From contig VSJF01000001.1 of assembly GCA_009739215.1 (NCBI GenBank), positions 2,604,001 to 2,668,000 on the forward strand: a DNA stretch of 64,000 nucleotides, written 5' to 3'. The notes beneath the pieces were generated by a model that worked only from the letters and a program-made list of their open reading frames with translations, was not told the origin of the DNA and did no database searches. The translations under genes were made by a program, and so were the position numbers. This document shows positions 11,912 to 23,606 of this stretch, one piece after another. The number at the start of each line of letters is the position of its first letter. Within the stretch, counting starts at the first letter, position 1. This DNA is from Floccularia luteovirens. Its lineage: Eukaryota; Basidiomycota; Agaricomycetes; Agaricales; Squamanitaceae.

Positions 11912-12653
11912 TTATGCAAGGCGAGTTCTACTGTGTCTCATTTGCACAATTAGCTTGTTACTTCTTTCCTGATCATGGCCAACCAAATCGGCAACTAGCC
12001 CATACGAATTTTCAACAGCTACGAGTTCACCACAAGGCTGAAATGGTGCTACCCCCGAGTTCAACGTGGGATAACAGCCCTTACATCTATGTCGAGAAGC
12101 CTTGGTAAAATCGACGATGCGCACCTCCTTGCCCAGAACCACGATATGGTGTCCGTCCATTAGGTCACCGTGTTGAATTCCAACATTATGGATTCTACAA
12201 ACTGCCATCATGACCAGCCGACTAGAACAACATAATTTGTTCATTAGTAAAGCCGAAATGTATTAAAAGAGATTTCAAGTATACCCAAATTCTGCCGAGT
12301 CTTGCATCATCGAACTGTCCCCCACAATACTCCAGTAACAACATCCCGAGATCAATCCCATCTACTTTTCCCTTGAAAAATCCGTAACATCTTGGAACTG
12401 CAATCCCCTGAAGATTTTTGAGCTCCTTGCAGTAAATTTCGTATTCTCTCAAGGTTTCGACCATTTCGTCTCTACCCCGAGCGGTTTTGATTATAATCAA
12501 TTTTGTAGCGGGTTGACCATAAGGTCCAAGATGTGCGGTATAGACGCGATGTTTGATTTGTTTTATCACGATCGCGGTTAGGTTCTCAGCTTCATTCCAC
12601 GACCAGAGGTCGTAGCTGTTGACATTATCCCATTTAACATGGAGTGAGGGCAT
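11912..12653 (-). CDS. Small protein kinase-like protein with HGD motif
   Basis: Two exons, 12653-12285 and 12221-11912, with a 63-nt intron. The sum is one base over a whole number of codons. Reading the run of five G in TGTGGGGGAC (12319-12323) as four gives 225 aa and a smooth join EFGRLVMMAVCRIH; the relic at 9.0 kb has four G there and is in frame. Features are the IQHGDLMDG catalytic-loop-like motif (HGD in place of HRD) and RIVDFTKASRHRC (DFT in place of DFG), typical of short mushroom kinase-like families of unknown function. I see no canonical VAIK lysine, so activity is doubtful. The start at 12653 was chosen over 12785, which lies in a TATA-containing leader. Confidence 0.7.
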
Positions 12654-12864
12654 GGTGAAAGTAATTAGGTGAGGGGTTGATGATAAGGAGGTGGGGGTTG
12701 AAGCTGAAGTATTAACATAGACATCGAACGCTGTATATATAGAGAACAGACAATCAAAGCTGAGATTCCTGGCCACACTGGTCAATAATAAAGCAGTGCC
12801 AATATTCGACTAAGCGGAACCAAAAACAGAAACAGTTGTGCCCTCTATCAAGTCATGTGATCTG

Positions 12865-13805
12865 CTACAGAACGAAATCTCCATTCGCAAACACAGCGAC
12901 CTCCCCTCTCAAACGAATCTTGTCCATTCCTTCCCATACAACTCTCAACTTCCCACCTCGTCGGCTCACCTGTGTCGCTTTGATCTCTTGTCCAATTGGT
13001 GCTTTTGTCTTTTCATACCAGTATGGTCCCATTACACAGTGTGCAACAGCACAGACATGATCTTCACCATCTGGTAGAACTGTGGGCGCAAACATGCGTG
13101 AGACGAAAAGATCTTCATTACTTGACGATGCTGCCGTGACTACATTGATGCTGAAACCCGTCTCACGTAACTCATTCGGATTTACGATGCATTCCCTAAG
13201 TCCTTCTTTCTCGTCGATTTCAACGAGAAGTACTATGGAACCACTTGGATTAATTACTACACGCGCGGTGGTGGAGAAGAAAGCTCACAATTTTCAAAAC
13301 CTTGTCCCCCCTTGCCCATATACTTGATTACTCTTTCCCGTCCAAAGGCTTTGGTGAACATTGGTTCAATTTTGGCCCTCTCTTCAACCGAAAGTTCCTG
13401 TGGTGCACTGGAAGGGAATTCGATCTCAAACCATCCTCCTTCCAACTTTTTCGCCTTTACTACTCCACGTGTCAAAGTCTGGAATTCGATTGTCTCGACA
13501 GCCTCTGATACGAAATCCTTGGAGAATACGACCCTCGACGCGGCTAGCGTCGCATGCCCACATAGGGGATTCTCAGATCCGGCTGGTGTGAAATACCGAA
13601 CGCCGAACCTTGCCACAGTTTTATCGTCTGATGGTAAAGGATTGGGCGAGATAAACGCAGTCATTGGCTGGTTGAGATTTCTTGCTATTCCGCCAAGTAC
13701 ATCGGATGGTGTATCCAGGTCCAGGAATGCAATTCCTGCTGGGTTTCCTCCAAATGGGCTGTTGGAAAATGCGGTAGCAATATAGAAAGGTGCTCTGTTG
13801 GTCAT
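12865..13805 (-). CDS. PhzF family phenazine biosynthesis-like protein
   Basis: Predicted 294 aa from exons 13805-13289 and 13232-12865 with a 56-nt intron. The N-terminus shows the family signature: YIATAFSNSPFGGNPAG, then AFISPNPLP and NPLCGHATLAASRVVF. The second half carries RMFAPTVLPDGEDHVC and GGKLRVVWEG, the symmetric PhzF half. PhzF-type proteins are isomerases with a conserved catalytic Glu; the residue at that position (NQPMTAFI region) differs from the classical NQSE context, so the activity is uncertain. The gene lies next to the duplicated monooxygenase block, which could be coincidence or a small accessory metabolic cluster. Confidence 0.9.
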
Positions 13806-14375
13806 TATTCTCCCCAAGTTGGCTGATGGGCTCGTAGTATAAGTAAAAATAACTAGTTTTGTATGCACATGGATGACTTTATATGTGGAATCGTGATTGT
13901 TTAGTCAAGCGTATTCCGTTTTGGTAAAATACTAAAAATCAATTACTTTGTAACAAGTTTGAGATCACCGTCTTTTGCCGATCACGCGGATCTTACTGGC
14001 AAGAGCTATGCAAAACGGAATTTGGATGTATGCGACATCAGTATACTGTAGATATTGGCGTCCCCAACCGTTTTTTCTGTTGGCAGCTTAAATCCCACAG
14101 GTCGTTATATCACGAAGTTCTGCTATCTGTCACATTGAAACAGCTTATCTTGCGATCAAGTCGGGTTCAACATTGCGCCTTTTCCACGATGACAGAGGAA
14201 TTAAATTGAAACGGTGGGTGTGACACCTCGCTTCATACCCTCTTCTATCCTAAACAAGTCGTGAAACACCGCTTCTTTTCTCTCCTTGTTTAAGGATGCG
14301 GAGCTGTTAGACGTTAAGAGTAGGGGAAAATATAACATTGAGGAGCTGGGGTTAAACAGCAAACTACACTTCAAA
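13806..14375. other. Intergenic spacer
   Basis: No gene seen. It holds the upstream region of the PhzF-like gene (right-to-left) and the 3' flank of the F-box gene that ends at 14376. Short frames lack family-like sequence. Confidence 0.5.
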
Positions 14376-15782
14376 TCAAACATTTTCATTCCAGTCAGCA
14401 TCAACGACACGAATCGCCTTCCGGCGTAGACGTCTTGTCCATTCCCTCATTTCACCTTGTACGCCTGCTTCGCGAGCCATAGAAGTCATTCCTTTCCTGA
14501 GCCAGCGGACATCTCTGGTGCGGATAATTGACAATTTTGGTAATTGCGGAATAAGTTTTTCTATGACTCCCCAGAATTCACCATCTGGGCGTGGGATAGA
14601 AAGGATCTGAAGGGAATGATTTTCTGTTGTTGTCAGTCTAAGCATTGGAAGTGGCTTCTCAAGGGATAGATGTCGTAAATTAGGTGCTAGATCCAAAACA
14701 TTATGTGGGGATGGATGAAATCCAGAGGGCCAAGATTTGGGCGTAAACAATAGTAAAGAGCGCAAATTTGTACCATGGGTTGCTATAAATGCCGTCGCTA
14801 GTGATGCAGGATATGGAATATCATCGTAGGGTGTTATCGTTAGTTTTTGGAGTGAAGGGAGTGACGAATGAAGTAGGGCGAGTAAAAGCGGTGATGCACT
14901 CATTGATAACATGCAAAGATAGCGGAGTTGTGGGAGGTGTAGAGGTTTAAATGACTTGTAAGGTGAAACCTCTATATTGAATTCAAGTTCGGAGAGGTCA
15001 ACACCTTGCCCAATAATTTCGAGTTCTTCCAGGTTTGGGCAGCATTTCAAGAGTTGTACGAACGGATCATCATCGGGATGAGAGGAATTAGGAGGGGGAT
15101 AACTTATACCTTGGAGACTACGAATATTTACCGAGCCTTCTCGACCCGCTAGAGCAGCGAGTGCTCTACGACTCAAAGGAAATGTTGGATTAAGCGAAAG
15201 CGACGAAAGGAAGGGGAGTAAGGGGAATAGGCTTGTAAGCAGAGAATCAAGTTTCAGCGCCTCGGCATTTCCAAAATATGTGAGTTGGGAGATGTCAAGG
15301 ACTTGTACCCATCGACCTGGAGCTGAGAAAGGTATGCGGCGTATTGAGTCCCACTTTTGGTCTGCAATGTGCAGACGGCTGTAGAATTTGCCCAGAGCCG
15401 AAATACCCGATATGTGTATTTGCGCGTACAGCAAAGGAAGCGCAATGTCCTACATAATATGTTAGTACTTGATTTTAAGGTGTTTAAATCAGAATAGACC
15501 AACTCTGAAGGCCCTGCACACGGTCATGAACGACCATCCCCAAGTCGTCAAACTAGAGCTTCTATTTTGCAATGCATAAGTTATTATTTCCGCCCATAAC
15601 TCTGAGGGTAGTGGTGTTAATGGTTTTGGGTGTGGAAGGAGGGGTAGAAGCAGAAGTGTGCCTGGACGTCGTTCATAAGGTCTGGGATGGAGAAACACGA
15701 CCGAGGTGCTCATGGGAGATGGGAATAAAGGAGCAGCAGCGATAAAGTTCAGAAGTTTGTGATGTAATAACAGGCATGTCAT
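14376..15782 (-). CDS. F-box domain protein
   Basis: Predicted 450 aa from exons 15782-15504 and 15449-14376 (54-nt intron, phase 0). The F-box core PLPSELWAEIITYAL is at about residue 57, followed by FMTVCRAFR and, across the splice, DIALPLLYAQIHI. The remainder is leucine-rich, including CPNLEELEIIGQ and SLPSLQKLTI, as in basidiomycete F-box/LRR proteins. An internal ATG at 15713 (MSTSVVFL) is an alternative start 23 residues downstream. It is probably an SCF substrate receptor with unknown target. Confidence 0.85.
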
Positions 15783-15825
15783 AGGTGATTACCTAATAAA
15801 ACACATTACAAGTACCACCCTATCT

Positions 15826-17548
15826 TTATGTCTGCGGTCCAAGGATATCGCTCATTTCACTCAAAAACTTATCGTAGTCATCCGCCTTCTTCTCCACCTT
15901 GCTCTTCTTACTTGGAGCTGGTTCCTCTTCATCAACGTTGGCAGGCACAGGCCCAAATTTGTCCTTTAGGCTACTGACAAGGTCAGGCCGTGCTGCAGAT
16001 ACATTAGAATCCGCCTTATCTTCGCTGCCAGGAACTGCATTTATTGTCGGCGCAGCATCAACCTTCGGCCCTGCAGTAGCAGCTTTTTTACGTTTACCGA
16101 GAGTTGTAGGCACAAACGCTGTAGCCTCCTTTTTTAAATCTCGCAGTTGCGGCTCTGCAGATACGGTAGCCGCGGCAGCAACTGGTTTGGCAGGAAGTGA
16201 AGGATTTGAAGGCAGGGTTGCGGTTCCTTTTGTGGGGTTTTGAGGCAGCGATGGATGTGTCAAATGACTAGCTCGATGGGCTTGGAATGTTTGGTGAGGT
16301 ATGGTAGAAAGAGGGTCCTGCATAGATGCCATGGACTGAACGCGGCTAGGGAAAAAGCCGGGTGGAGGAGGCGGTAAATTGGGGGGGAAAGTGGGGAACC
16401 CAAGAGGGGGAGGTGGGGGTGGGAGGAAGTGAGGGTGTCCTGATGACGGAGGGAAACTAGGAGGCGGTGGTAAACCAGGAGGCGGTGGGGGGAGGCCTCC
16501 AGAAAATGCGGATGGTGGGTAGACACTTACAGGTGGTGGCGGGGGGAAACCAGGCGGCAGGGCAGGTAGGTGGCTAAGAGGCAAAGGAGGATCTGATGGT
16601 AATTGGAACGCTGACGCCGACGCTATAATATGCAATTTAATATACGATATAGATTAGTTTGCAAGACATACGACCTTCACCTGGAGACACTTTTCCGGGT
16701 GGGGGACCTTCAGGCATTGGAATATCCTCGTCACTACCAACTAGCTCGGATCCTGGAGGCAAATCCTTTGGCAAGGGGATATCCTCATCTGTCAAATCAT
16801 AGTAAATAAAAAGGAGGTGCGGCAGAGACATCAAACCGACCTTCGTCCTCTTCCTGGCTGTCGACTTCATCTGGTCTTAATGCTGTTTGCGCGGTGTAAA
16901 TTAAAAAATTAAGCAAGCAAAGAAAGATACGTGAACTTACGGCGTTCCACATAGGGCATTCCAGGTGGTGCAACTCCAAAGGGATTCATGACTGGATCAT
17001 AATAAATACTTCGTTCCGGATGTCGAGGGAGGCCATTTTTGTCGAATTTGTTTCTCTTCTTGGGTTCGCGTTTCTCCCCTTGTTCTCGCTCTTCGCGTTT
17101 CCGGGCCCGGTAGACTAGACGTCTCTGTTCAGGGTGTTCTTCCAAATAATCATCCTTTTTCTTGTTGATCCTTTCTAACTCGGTCTTGACTTCCGCAAGC
17201 CTTGCTTTCTCCAGAGTTGTAGGTGTTGTGAGGGCTTCAAGTTTCTCAATTTCATCCTGGAGATCTGATACAGTTTATCAATGACATTCCTTATACCCTT
17301 AAGTTACATACCAGAAGTATCTTTCTTTACGAGGGCAAAATCGCGTGCTTTTGACCTGTCCGCCTTGTTCTACTATGTGGATTTAGCGTCAACTTCATGT
17401 GCTGAGGGTACCATAGCTAGTTATCTTGCCTTCTTGAGTTCCTTTTTCCGTAGGGCCTTTCCTGTTATTGATTAGATGGTGTTATATGAAAGATCGAATG
17501 GTTGAACTTGCTATGTGCATCTGCCGGATTCAAGCCCTTTTTTGCCAT
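15826..17548 (-). CDS. WBP11-like proline-rich spliceosomal protein
   Basis: Predicted 467 aa from seven exons: 17548-17512, 17461-17430, 17369-17312, 17264-16941, 16882-16841, 16788-16675, 16622-15826. The N-terminus (MAKKGLNPADAH, RKALRKKELKKN, RSKARDFALVKKD) is the Wbp11 domain, and EEHPEQRRLVYRARK continues the conserved block. Long polyproline runs in the last exon are the WW-domain-binding region. The protein ends with the conserved DLKKEATAFVP segment. By family it acts in pre-mRNA splicing. The first two introns use GC donors (GCAAGT at 17511, GCAAGA at 17429); no GT alternative keeps frame. The gene is divergent from the RNF10-like gene. Confidence 0.9.
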
Positions 17549-17770
17549 AATTTAAAGTCTTGATATGAGAGGAGTAACTCGACTTGCTAAATTCTTGAAA
17601 CAGTGGTTCTCACGGTTTCTGCGCGGACCCGAGCACGTGGTTTGAAATATAGCATACGAGTCATGGGAGTGGTTATATCGACCTTATCATCCTCTCCAGT
17701 GGTAACGCCCACTGGCAGGGAGGTTCTCACATAGCTCATCGTTTTCATTTCGTACGGACTCTTGGCTCAA
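17549..17770. promoter_or_regulatory. Shared divergent promoter, WBP11-like / RNF10-like
   Basis: Only 222 bp separate two start codons pointing away from each other, so the genes must share or abut promoter elements. I see no clear TATA box; a GC-rich patch with cacgtgg (17634-17640) could bind bHLH factors. Confidence 0.5.
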
Positions 17771-19881
17771 ATGTCAAGTGTTCCAGCACCAAGCACCAAC
17801 ACCCCAAAGCGTGTGTCAAAGATGGCCTCAAATCAGAACCTGAATCACCTCCTCAATTTTACTTTACCTCCCAGGGAAACTCGGCCTCTGGCTAGTATTC
17901 CTAGGAGAAGTAGGAGGACAGGACAGGCTCAAGGTGTTTGGAATAAGGAACGTACGTTGGGTCGCGATAGCCATATCAGACGTCATTGTGCCATCATTTA
18001 TAACAACCTACCCTCTGTACAGGGTTTGTCAATGCTCAATACCGTTTCGTCATGAACCCGACAGGAGACTATACTGTACACTTCGCTGACCCCGACATGC
18101 ATGTATTTTTTTTGTCAATAATGGAATCAATTTATTTACCAGTTTTTCCTCACAGTTTCTTCCAATGGCAGGACATATTGCAAGTTATCATCCCTCGTTC
18201 TTCGGCGCTGGCGTCCGCCGCCGCTACCGGCGAGCATTCAAGTCTAAACCAAGGACATACTACATGTCCGATATGTTTCTCACCGCCAACTGCACCACGT
18301 ATGACCAAATGTGGCCATGTGAGTGATTTACTAAAGCAATTTTACTGTTGTTTTACTAAACTGTTTATCTGATCCCCCAACAAGATTTTCTGTTTCCCTT
18401 GTATTCTACATTATCTGAGCATATCAGATAATAAGTGGGCACGGTGTCCGATTTGCTTCGACTCTGTGAATGAACGTCAACTGAAAATTGTCAAGTGGTA
18501 TGATGCACCTGTTCATACTGATGAGGATGCTGAGGGATCTCCCGCCGATGCATCATCATCATCTTCGGCCATTGGCCACATTGACACAATTCTGCGGACC
18601 GGTTCGATCCTTCGTATGCGACTAATGCAACGACCTCAAATCACAACATTGGCTCTCCCCCGTTCTTATACATGGCCTTCTGACTTACTTCCACCACACC
18701 AGGCTCCATTCCACTTTCTTCCTGATGTTTTTAGCCATGCTAAATTTATGCTTGCAACTCCAGCGTACATGATCTCAGACCTCACCAAAGACCTTGATGA
18801 CCTGGCTGCAGAACGCCGGATACTAGTTGGAATGCATGACGATCTTGAAGTATCATTCGTTGACGCTGCTGAACTCAAAATTAGACAACAAATTGCTAAG
18901 GCTGCAGCTCTAGAAACGCCTGTGTTGAAGGAGCGAATAGATAAAGCAATTCGTGACCAGCGGGAAATTGAAGAACGCTGCGCTCTTTATAATCTCCGCA
19001 ACAAAACGGAAGATAGATTTTCTACTTCTACGGATGTTCCAGAAGAATTTCTTGCTTTGAAACCCACAGGGGCATATACACCTTCACCAAGGACTGAGAA
19101 AACACTACCAACTACTCCTCAACTACGCAACCAGCCGCGGCAACGTAAGAACCTGAACCCCCCTCCTCCGTCTACCTCGACATACTATTACTACCAAGCT
19201 GCATCAGGACTTCCTCTTTTCCTACACCCTCTAGATATCAAGATCCTACTGGCTCATTACAACGGCTACCCGTCCTTCCCAGACTCGATTAGTGTCCGAG
19301 TTGAATCGTTTTCAGAAGGCAGTGTCAATGATGACCTTCGCAAACGATGCAAATACCTTGCTCACATGCCCGAGGGTGCGGATGTAGTGTTCATTGAGGC
19401 TGATCTTGAAGGGGTTGTCGGAGCGGAAGGGCTGAAGAACTTCGAAGGACCTCTGCGAATGCGGACGTTGCGGAGAAAAGAAAAAAGTCGTAAAGACGAC
19501 CGCGCACGTGCAAGAGCAGAGGAGCGGGACAAAGATAGGATGATGTCACACACTAATTTAGTTCCGTCGGCCCGAGTGATGCCCGCTCGGCCTTCTCCAG
19601 TGGAGATAGAAGGGCCTTCACCAGAGCAACCACAACCGCTTGTGGCAGGTGCTTGGGGCGTGAGGAGTTTTGCGTCCGCACTGCATTCACCTCCATCCCA
19701 AGGAGGTGGTCGTTCCGTGTCAGCGCCACAACGTGTAGCGAGGCAGGATGTTCAGGACGCGGAAGATATCGATATTGCGTGGCATGAGTTGGAACAGAGG
19801 CAAGGGCAAGGACGTAAGAAGCGGGGAACACGACTCGTGGTCTTGGGAGGAGGTGGAGGAGGAGGGGCCAGACGAAGATAA
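17771..19881 (+). CDS. RNF10-like RING finger protein (yeast Mag2 family)
   Basis: Predicted 638 aa from exons 17771-17951, 18023-18098, 18156-18318 and 18385-19881. A C3HC4 RING spans CPICFSPPTAP, KCGHIFCFPCI and ARCPICFDS (about residues 120-165). Upstream ERFVNAQYRFVMNPTGDY and FFQWQDILQVIIP are hallmarks of the RNF10/Mag2 family, E3 ligases that ubiquitylate 40S ribosomal proteins in translation quality control. Intron 2 (18099-18155) is either a GC-AG intron (donor GCATGT) or, being 57 nt with no stop, a retained hydrophobic insert; splicing restores family-like sequence. The C-terminus is Gly/Arg-rich. Start is the first ATG (17771). Confidence 0.88.
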
Positions 19882-20443
19882 TACGAAGGATACCCTGCAG
19901 TCCTGTGTTGCCCCGATTTTTCTAACATTTGGACTCCTTGAATTCGCCTTACAGTTCAATCAGACATAGTTCTCTCTTGTAGCAACAGTACAACAAGCAT
20001 ATAATATTAAATATATATCTTCTCAGAGGTCTATCACTGTGAGAGAAAGGAGGTAGCATATGTCTCCAGGACGGGTGACCAAGCTGCATGGGAAAGTATA
20101 TAGGTATACAAATTTCCCTCTAGGACAACAACTAGCGTACACGATAAGATAAGCAAAATATGATATACCAAGACCATATGATTGATATCATAATTAGGCC
20201 GAAAAGAATTATCATGCACAGCAAAAGAAGCAGTAGTAACCGTGAGAGTTACCATTACTTCTATTTGAAGGCAAATAGAAGGTGATGGAGGGGAAGAAAT
20301 GGGAGAGAAAAAAATGTCGATACTGATGTCTTAGATAGAGAATTGTCAAGATTAAAATGTCGTGCATAGCGTTGTCGTAAGTAAACTTCCGGTCGTAAAT
20401 AAGTAGGGCTGCAAACTGCCGACTTTTGCCCTTTCTTTGACTT
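19882..20443. other. Convergent 3' flank region
   Basis: This lies between the stops of the RNF10-like gene (+) and SHO1 (-), so it holds both 3' UTRs. AT-rich stretches such as tatatatc near 20010 and aataaatc near 20498-20505 (reverse side) could serve polyadenylation. No gene is supported. Confidence 0.5.
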
Positions 20444-21658
20444 TTAAATGATTTGCAGGTAATTTGATGGAGCAACTGTCGATTGCATGATTAATCAATA
20501 AATCAAATGTGGAAATTAATGAGATGATAACGTACTTCCAACCGTTCCATCTGTCTTCTTAGCTTGCCACCATTTTCCTTGTTTGTCTACAATATCGAGT
20601 ATTTCACCTTTTGTGAATGAGATTTCGTTCGGATCATCAGGATTCGCAGTATCTAAACAATAGAGTTAAAATTAATATGACATGTAGATTAAAAGGACAA
20701 ACTCACATGTATACAAAGCTTTAGCTTTGTACAAGTATGTCTCGGGCAGTAATGTTGGAGGATCGGATGCACTATGATTCCCAGAGCCACCTGCTCCAAT
20801 TCCTGCCATCAGAGGTGAATTTGGTCCATTATCCCCGCCCGTGATGGAAGGAGCAGCGCTCGTGTTGCGCATACTTCCACCGGCAATGCTCCTGTTACCG
20901 TCATCTACACTTCGTACGAAACTGCTTTGACTTCTGACTCCATTTCCAGCATACCCGCCTGACACAGCACCCGCCTTCATATCATACGGTTCATGGGAGC
21001 CAATACCGCCGCCAGAGCCGTAATTAGTCGAATATCCGTTGTTGGTTTGCATATTGAGCATAGACGATTGAGTCCGTGTTCTGCGACGACGGGAGGGTGG
21101 TGAGAGACCGCCTGTTCCCAAAGAGTTAAAGATATGCAAGCATAAAGAGTCCTCTTCGGCAGTGAAGTAGAGAACCCATAGGATGTCAACAATTGCCAGA
21201 ATGATCCAACCAGCGCCCATTGCATCAAGGGAGGGAGTGCCGCTGAAGATACCATTATTAACACCGATTACAGCAAATACTATAGCGATTGAGCCAAATG
21301 TTGATATTTGGAAACGATGCATAGATACAGAGTCGGTTGCGAGAGTGTAGAGAACGCCAAGGATAAGAAATAGCTGGAGAAAGATGGCGAACCACAGGAC
21401 ACCAACCCGGTCATGTCCAACTAGAAAAAGAGGGTCATGGAGTGTAGATGATAGATATGTGCGAGATACACACGCTTTGCGGTCGCAAAAGCTTGTGAAA
21501 CGAAAGCTATAAACCAAGCTACCTGTTGAGGGGTGAGCTTGTTGGGATTAAGCGAGAAAAATAAGCGAACGTACGATGGAGAAAATTGAAGTGAATAGGA
21601 AAAGGTAATGTGTGAGAATTGGAGTGAAATCAAGACCTTCATTTGCACGAGGAGGCAT
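20444..21658 (-). CDS. SHO1: Sho1-like membrane osmosensor with SH3 domain
   Basis: Predicted 331 aa from exons 21658-21575, 21522-21474, 21420-20707, 20652-20536 and 20475-20444; all phases close. Four N-terminal membrane segments are visible (YLFLFTSIFSIVAWFIAF; VLWFAIFLQLFLILGVL; TFGSIAIVFAVIGV; GAGWIILAIVDILWVLYF), then a Gly/Ser/Asn-rich linker. The C-terminal SH3 domain runs from YLYKAKALYTYTANPDD through EISFTKGEILDIVD and GKWWQAKKTDG to IAPSNYLQII, where the protein ends. By family it is the plasma-membrane adaptor feeding the HOG MAP-kinase branch through the MAPKK Pbs2. The last exon codes for only ten residues. Confidence 0.93.
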
Positions 21659-21774
21659 TGTAGTAGAAAGAGGAGAACAGTGAACAGTAGAAAGGTCTCC
21701 ACTGAACTCTCTCCCAACCATTCTCGTGGGAATATTATTTATCTTCCCACGCTCGCTTCTAAATGATCATCGCC

Positions 21775-21801
21775 TTTATTTTATTTATTTATTTATTTTA
21801 T
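21775..21801. repeat. Short (TTTA)n microsatellite
   Basis: About six TTTA units lie in the 3' flank of the GNAT gene and upstream of SHO1; probably slippage-prone and without coding role. Confidence 0.7.
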
Positions 21802-21811
21802 AGCACAGCAT

Positions 21812-22664
21812 TTATACCAATGTCCATTCCAGTACATGCAATCCACGCATTTTCCCCTTGACCACTTTGTAGTTCTCAATTGTCCTCGTCAACCTAAATC
21901 CATTTTTCTCAAACACTCTGACACTCCCAATGTTCCCAACAAATGCAGCAACAAGAGCGCGATGGATGCCCATTCTCGGAATGGCCCATTCGTGCAACAT
22001 AGTACCTACAGCATCGGTCATAATTCCTTGACCATGATGGCTTGGTGCAAGGAAGTCTGCAGCAGTGGTTTTCAAACCACAATCAGCTAATAATATATAT
22101 AAAAGTAGGAGTATCATGCCTCCAATGCTCCAAATGATTTTAGGATCACCAAGCTTGAGCGAGTTGTTCTGTTCCACTCTCTTATCCGATTGATCCCAGT
22201 CGACTCCTTCTGTTCCAAGCAGCTCTCCGTAAGGGTTTCTTAAAAAGCCAATATCCCCGATCAAAATATCTGATCCATCGCTCTGCACTTCCCGAAGATA
22301 CCTGACTGGACAGTATTCGGTGAAGATAAACTCGTCCTTCTCAGCTGCCGACTCCAGCTCTACCAACACATCATCGCATTGCTTTTTAACGGTAGATATC
22401 CATGCTTCCGCATGATCTTTATTTTGAAAATCAATCAATCTTGTAAGCTCAACACAAATAGGACATTTATTCACCAATCAGATATGGATAGGGCGGTCCT
22501 GATAACCACTCATGCACTCTGTCGTCATTCATATATACTACTATAGAGTTGGCATCATCCAATCGGGGCGGTGTAACAATGATATTCGAGTGATTTCGCA
22601 AGCGTATAAAAGGTTCCCCAGATTGTGGATTTCTCTCGAGTGGATGAAGCCTCCCGTTAGACAT
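21812..22664 (-). CDS. GNAT family N-acetyltransferase
   Basis: Predicted 243 aa from exons 22664-22475, 22416-22120 and 22056-21812. The fold signature is in the last exon: APSHHGQGIMTDAV (acetyl-CoA pyrophosphate loop, R/Q-x-x-G-x-G/A type) and GNIGSVRVFEKNGF (C-terminal acetyl-CoA motif). The start MSNGRLHPLERN leads to IVTPPRLDDANSIVVYMND, typical of RimJ/RimL-like members. The substrate is unknown. Intron 2 (22057-22119, 63 nt) needs a GC donor (G|GCATGA); without splicing the frame stays open but inserts a hydrophobic MILLLLYILLADC stretch into the domain. Confidence 0.85.
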
Positions 22665-23606
22665 TGGGTTTAGAAAGAGTCACACAAAGAGGGTGATTAA
22701 TTCTCTATTATACCCAGCGGTATATACTAATGTGCGATGGGCAAGGATCATGATAGTCAATATATTTTGATACCCCAGAACTCATGGACGGTTCTATTTT
22801 GTAGTGTACCACATGGTCATTTACATTTTGAATCTGCCAACCAACGTCGACGCTGGGTTGAAATTTTATCTAGCCCTGATGGTGAGAACTTGAATAGGGG
22901 TATTGTTGACAAAGAATGCGTGAAAGTGCCGATCTTTATAAGAACTGTACTTGGACCTTCGGGTTGTGAGCCGATCAAAATGAGTTGTAACCTTTCGCAT
23001 GATGTTTAAGCCAAGCTGCCAGCTGGCATAAACCAAGTGAAAAATTCTCGATTGCAAATGTTGTACTGGAACTGACACTATAATTTGACCAGTAGCACCC
23101 CTGAACATAGGTAGTTTGTATGTAATCTCAACTTGTTCTGTAACTACCAGGAACACATCTGACTACATCTTGTCAACATCCAGTCATTTCGATAGCACTG
23201 ACATGTTAGAACCCCCGGTGAGAATTTCTGGAATTAACTCGCCGAAGAAGCGATTGGACTTGTGATTCCCCCTTTTGTTACAGGAAGCTGCTTTGTTAAA
23301 ATTCTAATCCAGAATACTCGAAAACTCCAACATAAATCACAATGACAATAACAATGAGCTGGAAGTATAGTATCCTCGACAAGATTTTAATGAACCATGT
23401 AATAGAGATACCTACAATAACACTCGGCACCGTGTTCCGAGATCACTCGATCGGGAAAACATGTAACCGTAACGTTCATTCGTTTAAATCAGTTGGCAAA
23501 AAAAGAAAAAGATGTGATCTCCACAGCAGAGCAAAAGTCGTGTGTTACTTCACCCATCCCCTTTTCCTCCATCAACACCACCGCCCTCTGCAGCGTTTTT
23601 GTCCTG
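22665..23606. other. Intergenic spacer
   Basis: No supported gene in 942 bp. A 90-codon plus frame at 22737-23009 has no recognisable family and no splice context. The right end is the upstream region of the EamA-type transporter, containing CT-rich patches near 23560-23590. Confidence 0.45.

Noticed and set aside
12222..12285. A splice-phase error as the cause of the kinase-like frame break
   Set aside because: The same intron in the 9.0-kb relic is in phase when its four-G run is used; the extra G at 12319-12323 accounts for the difference.
13257..13288. A 32-nt intron or frameshift in the PhzF-like gene
   Set aside because: A normal 56-nt intron (13233-13288) using the next acceptor keeps the frame and restores the family-like join ENLLLVEIDEKEG, so no anomaly is needed.
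22737..23009. 90-codon open frame on the plus strand
   Set aside because: Composition looks random and no start context or neighbouring exon supports it.
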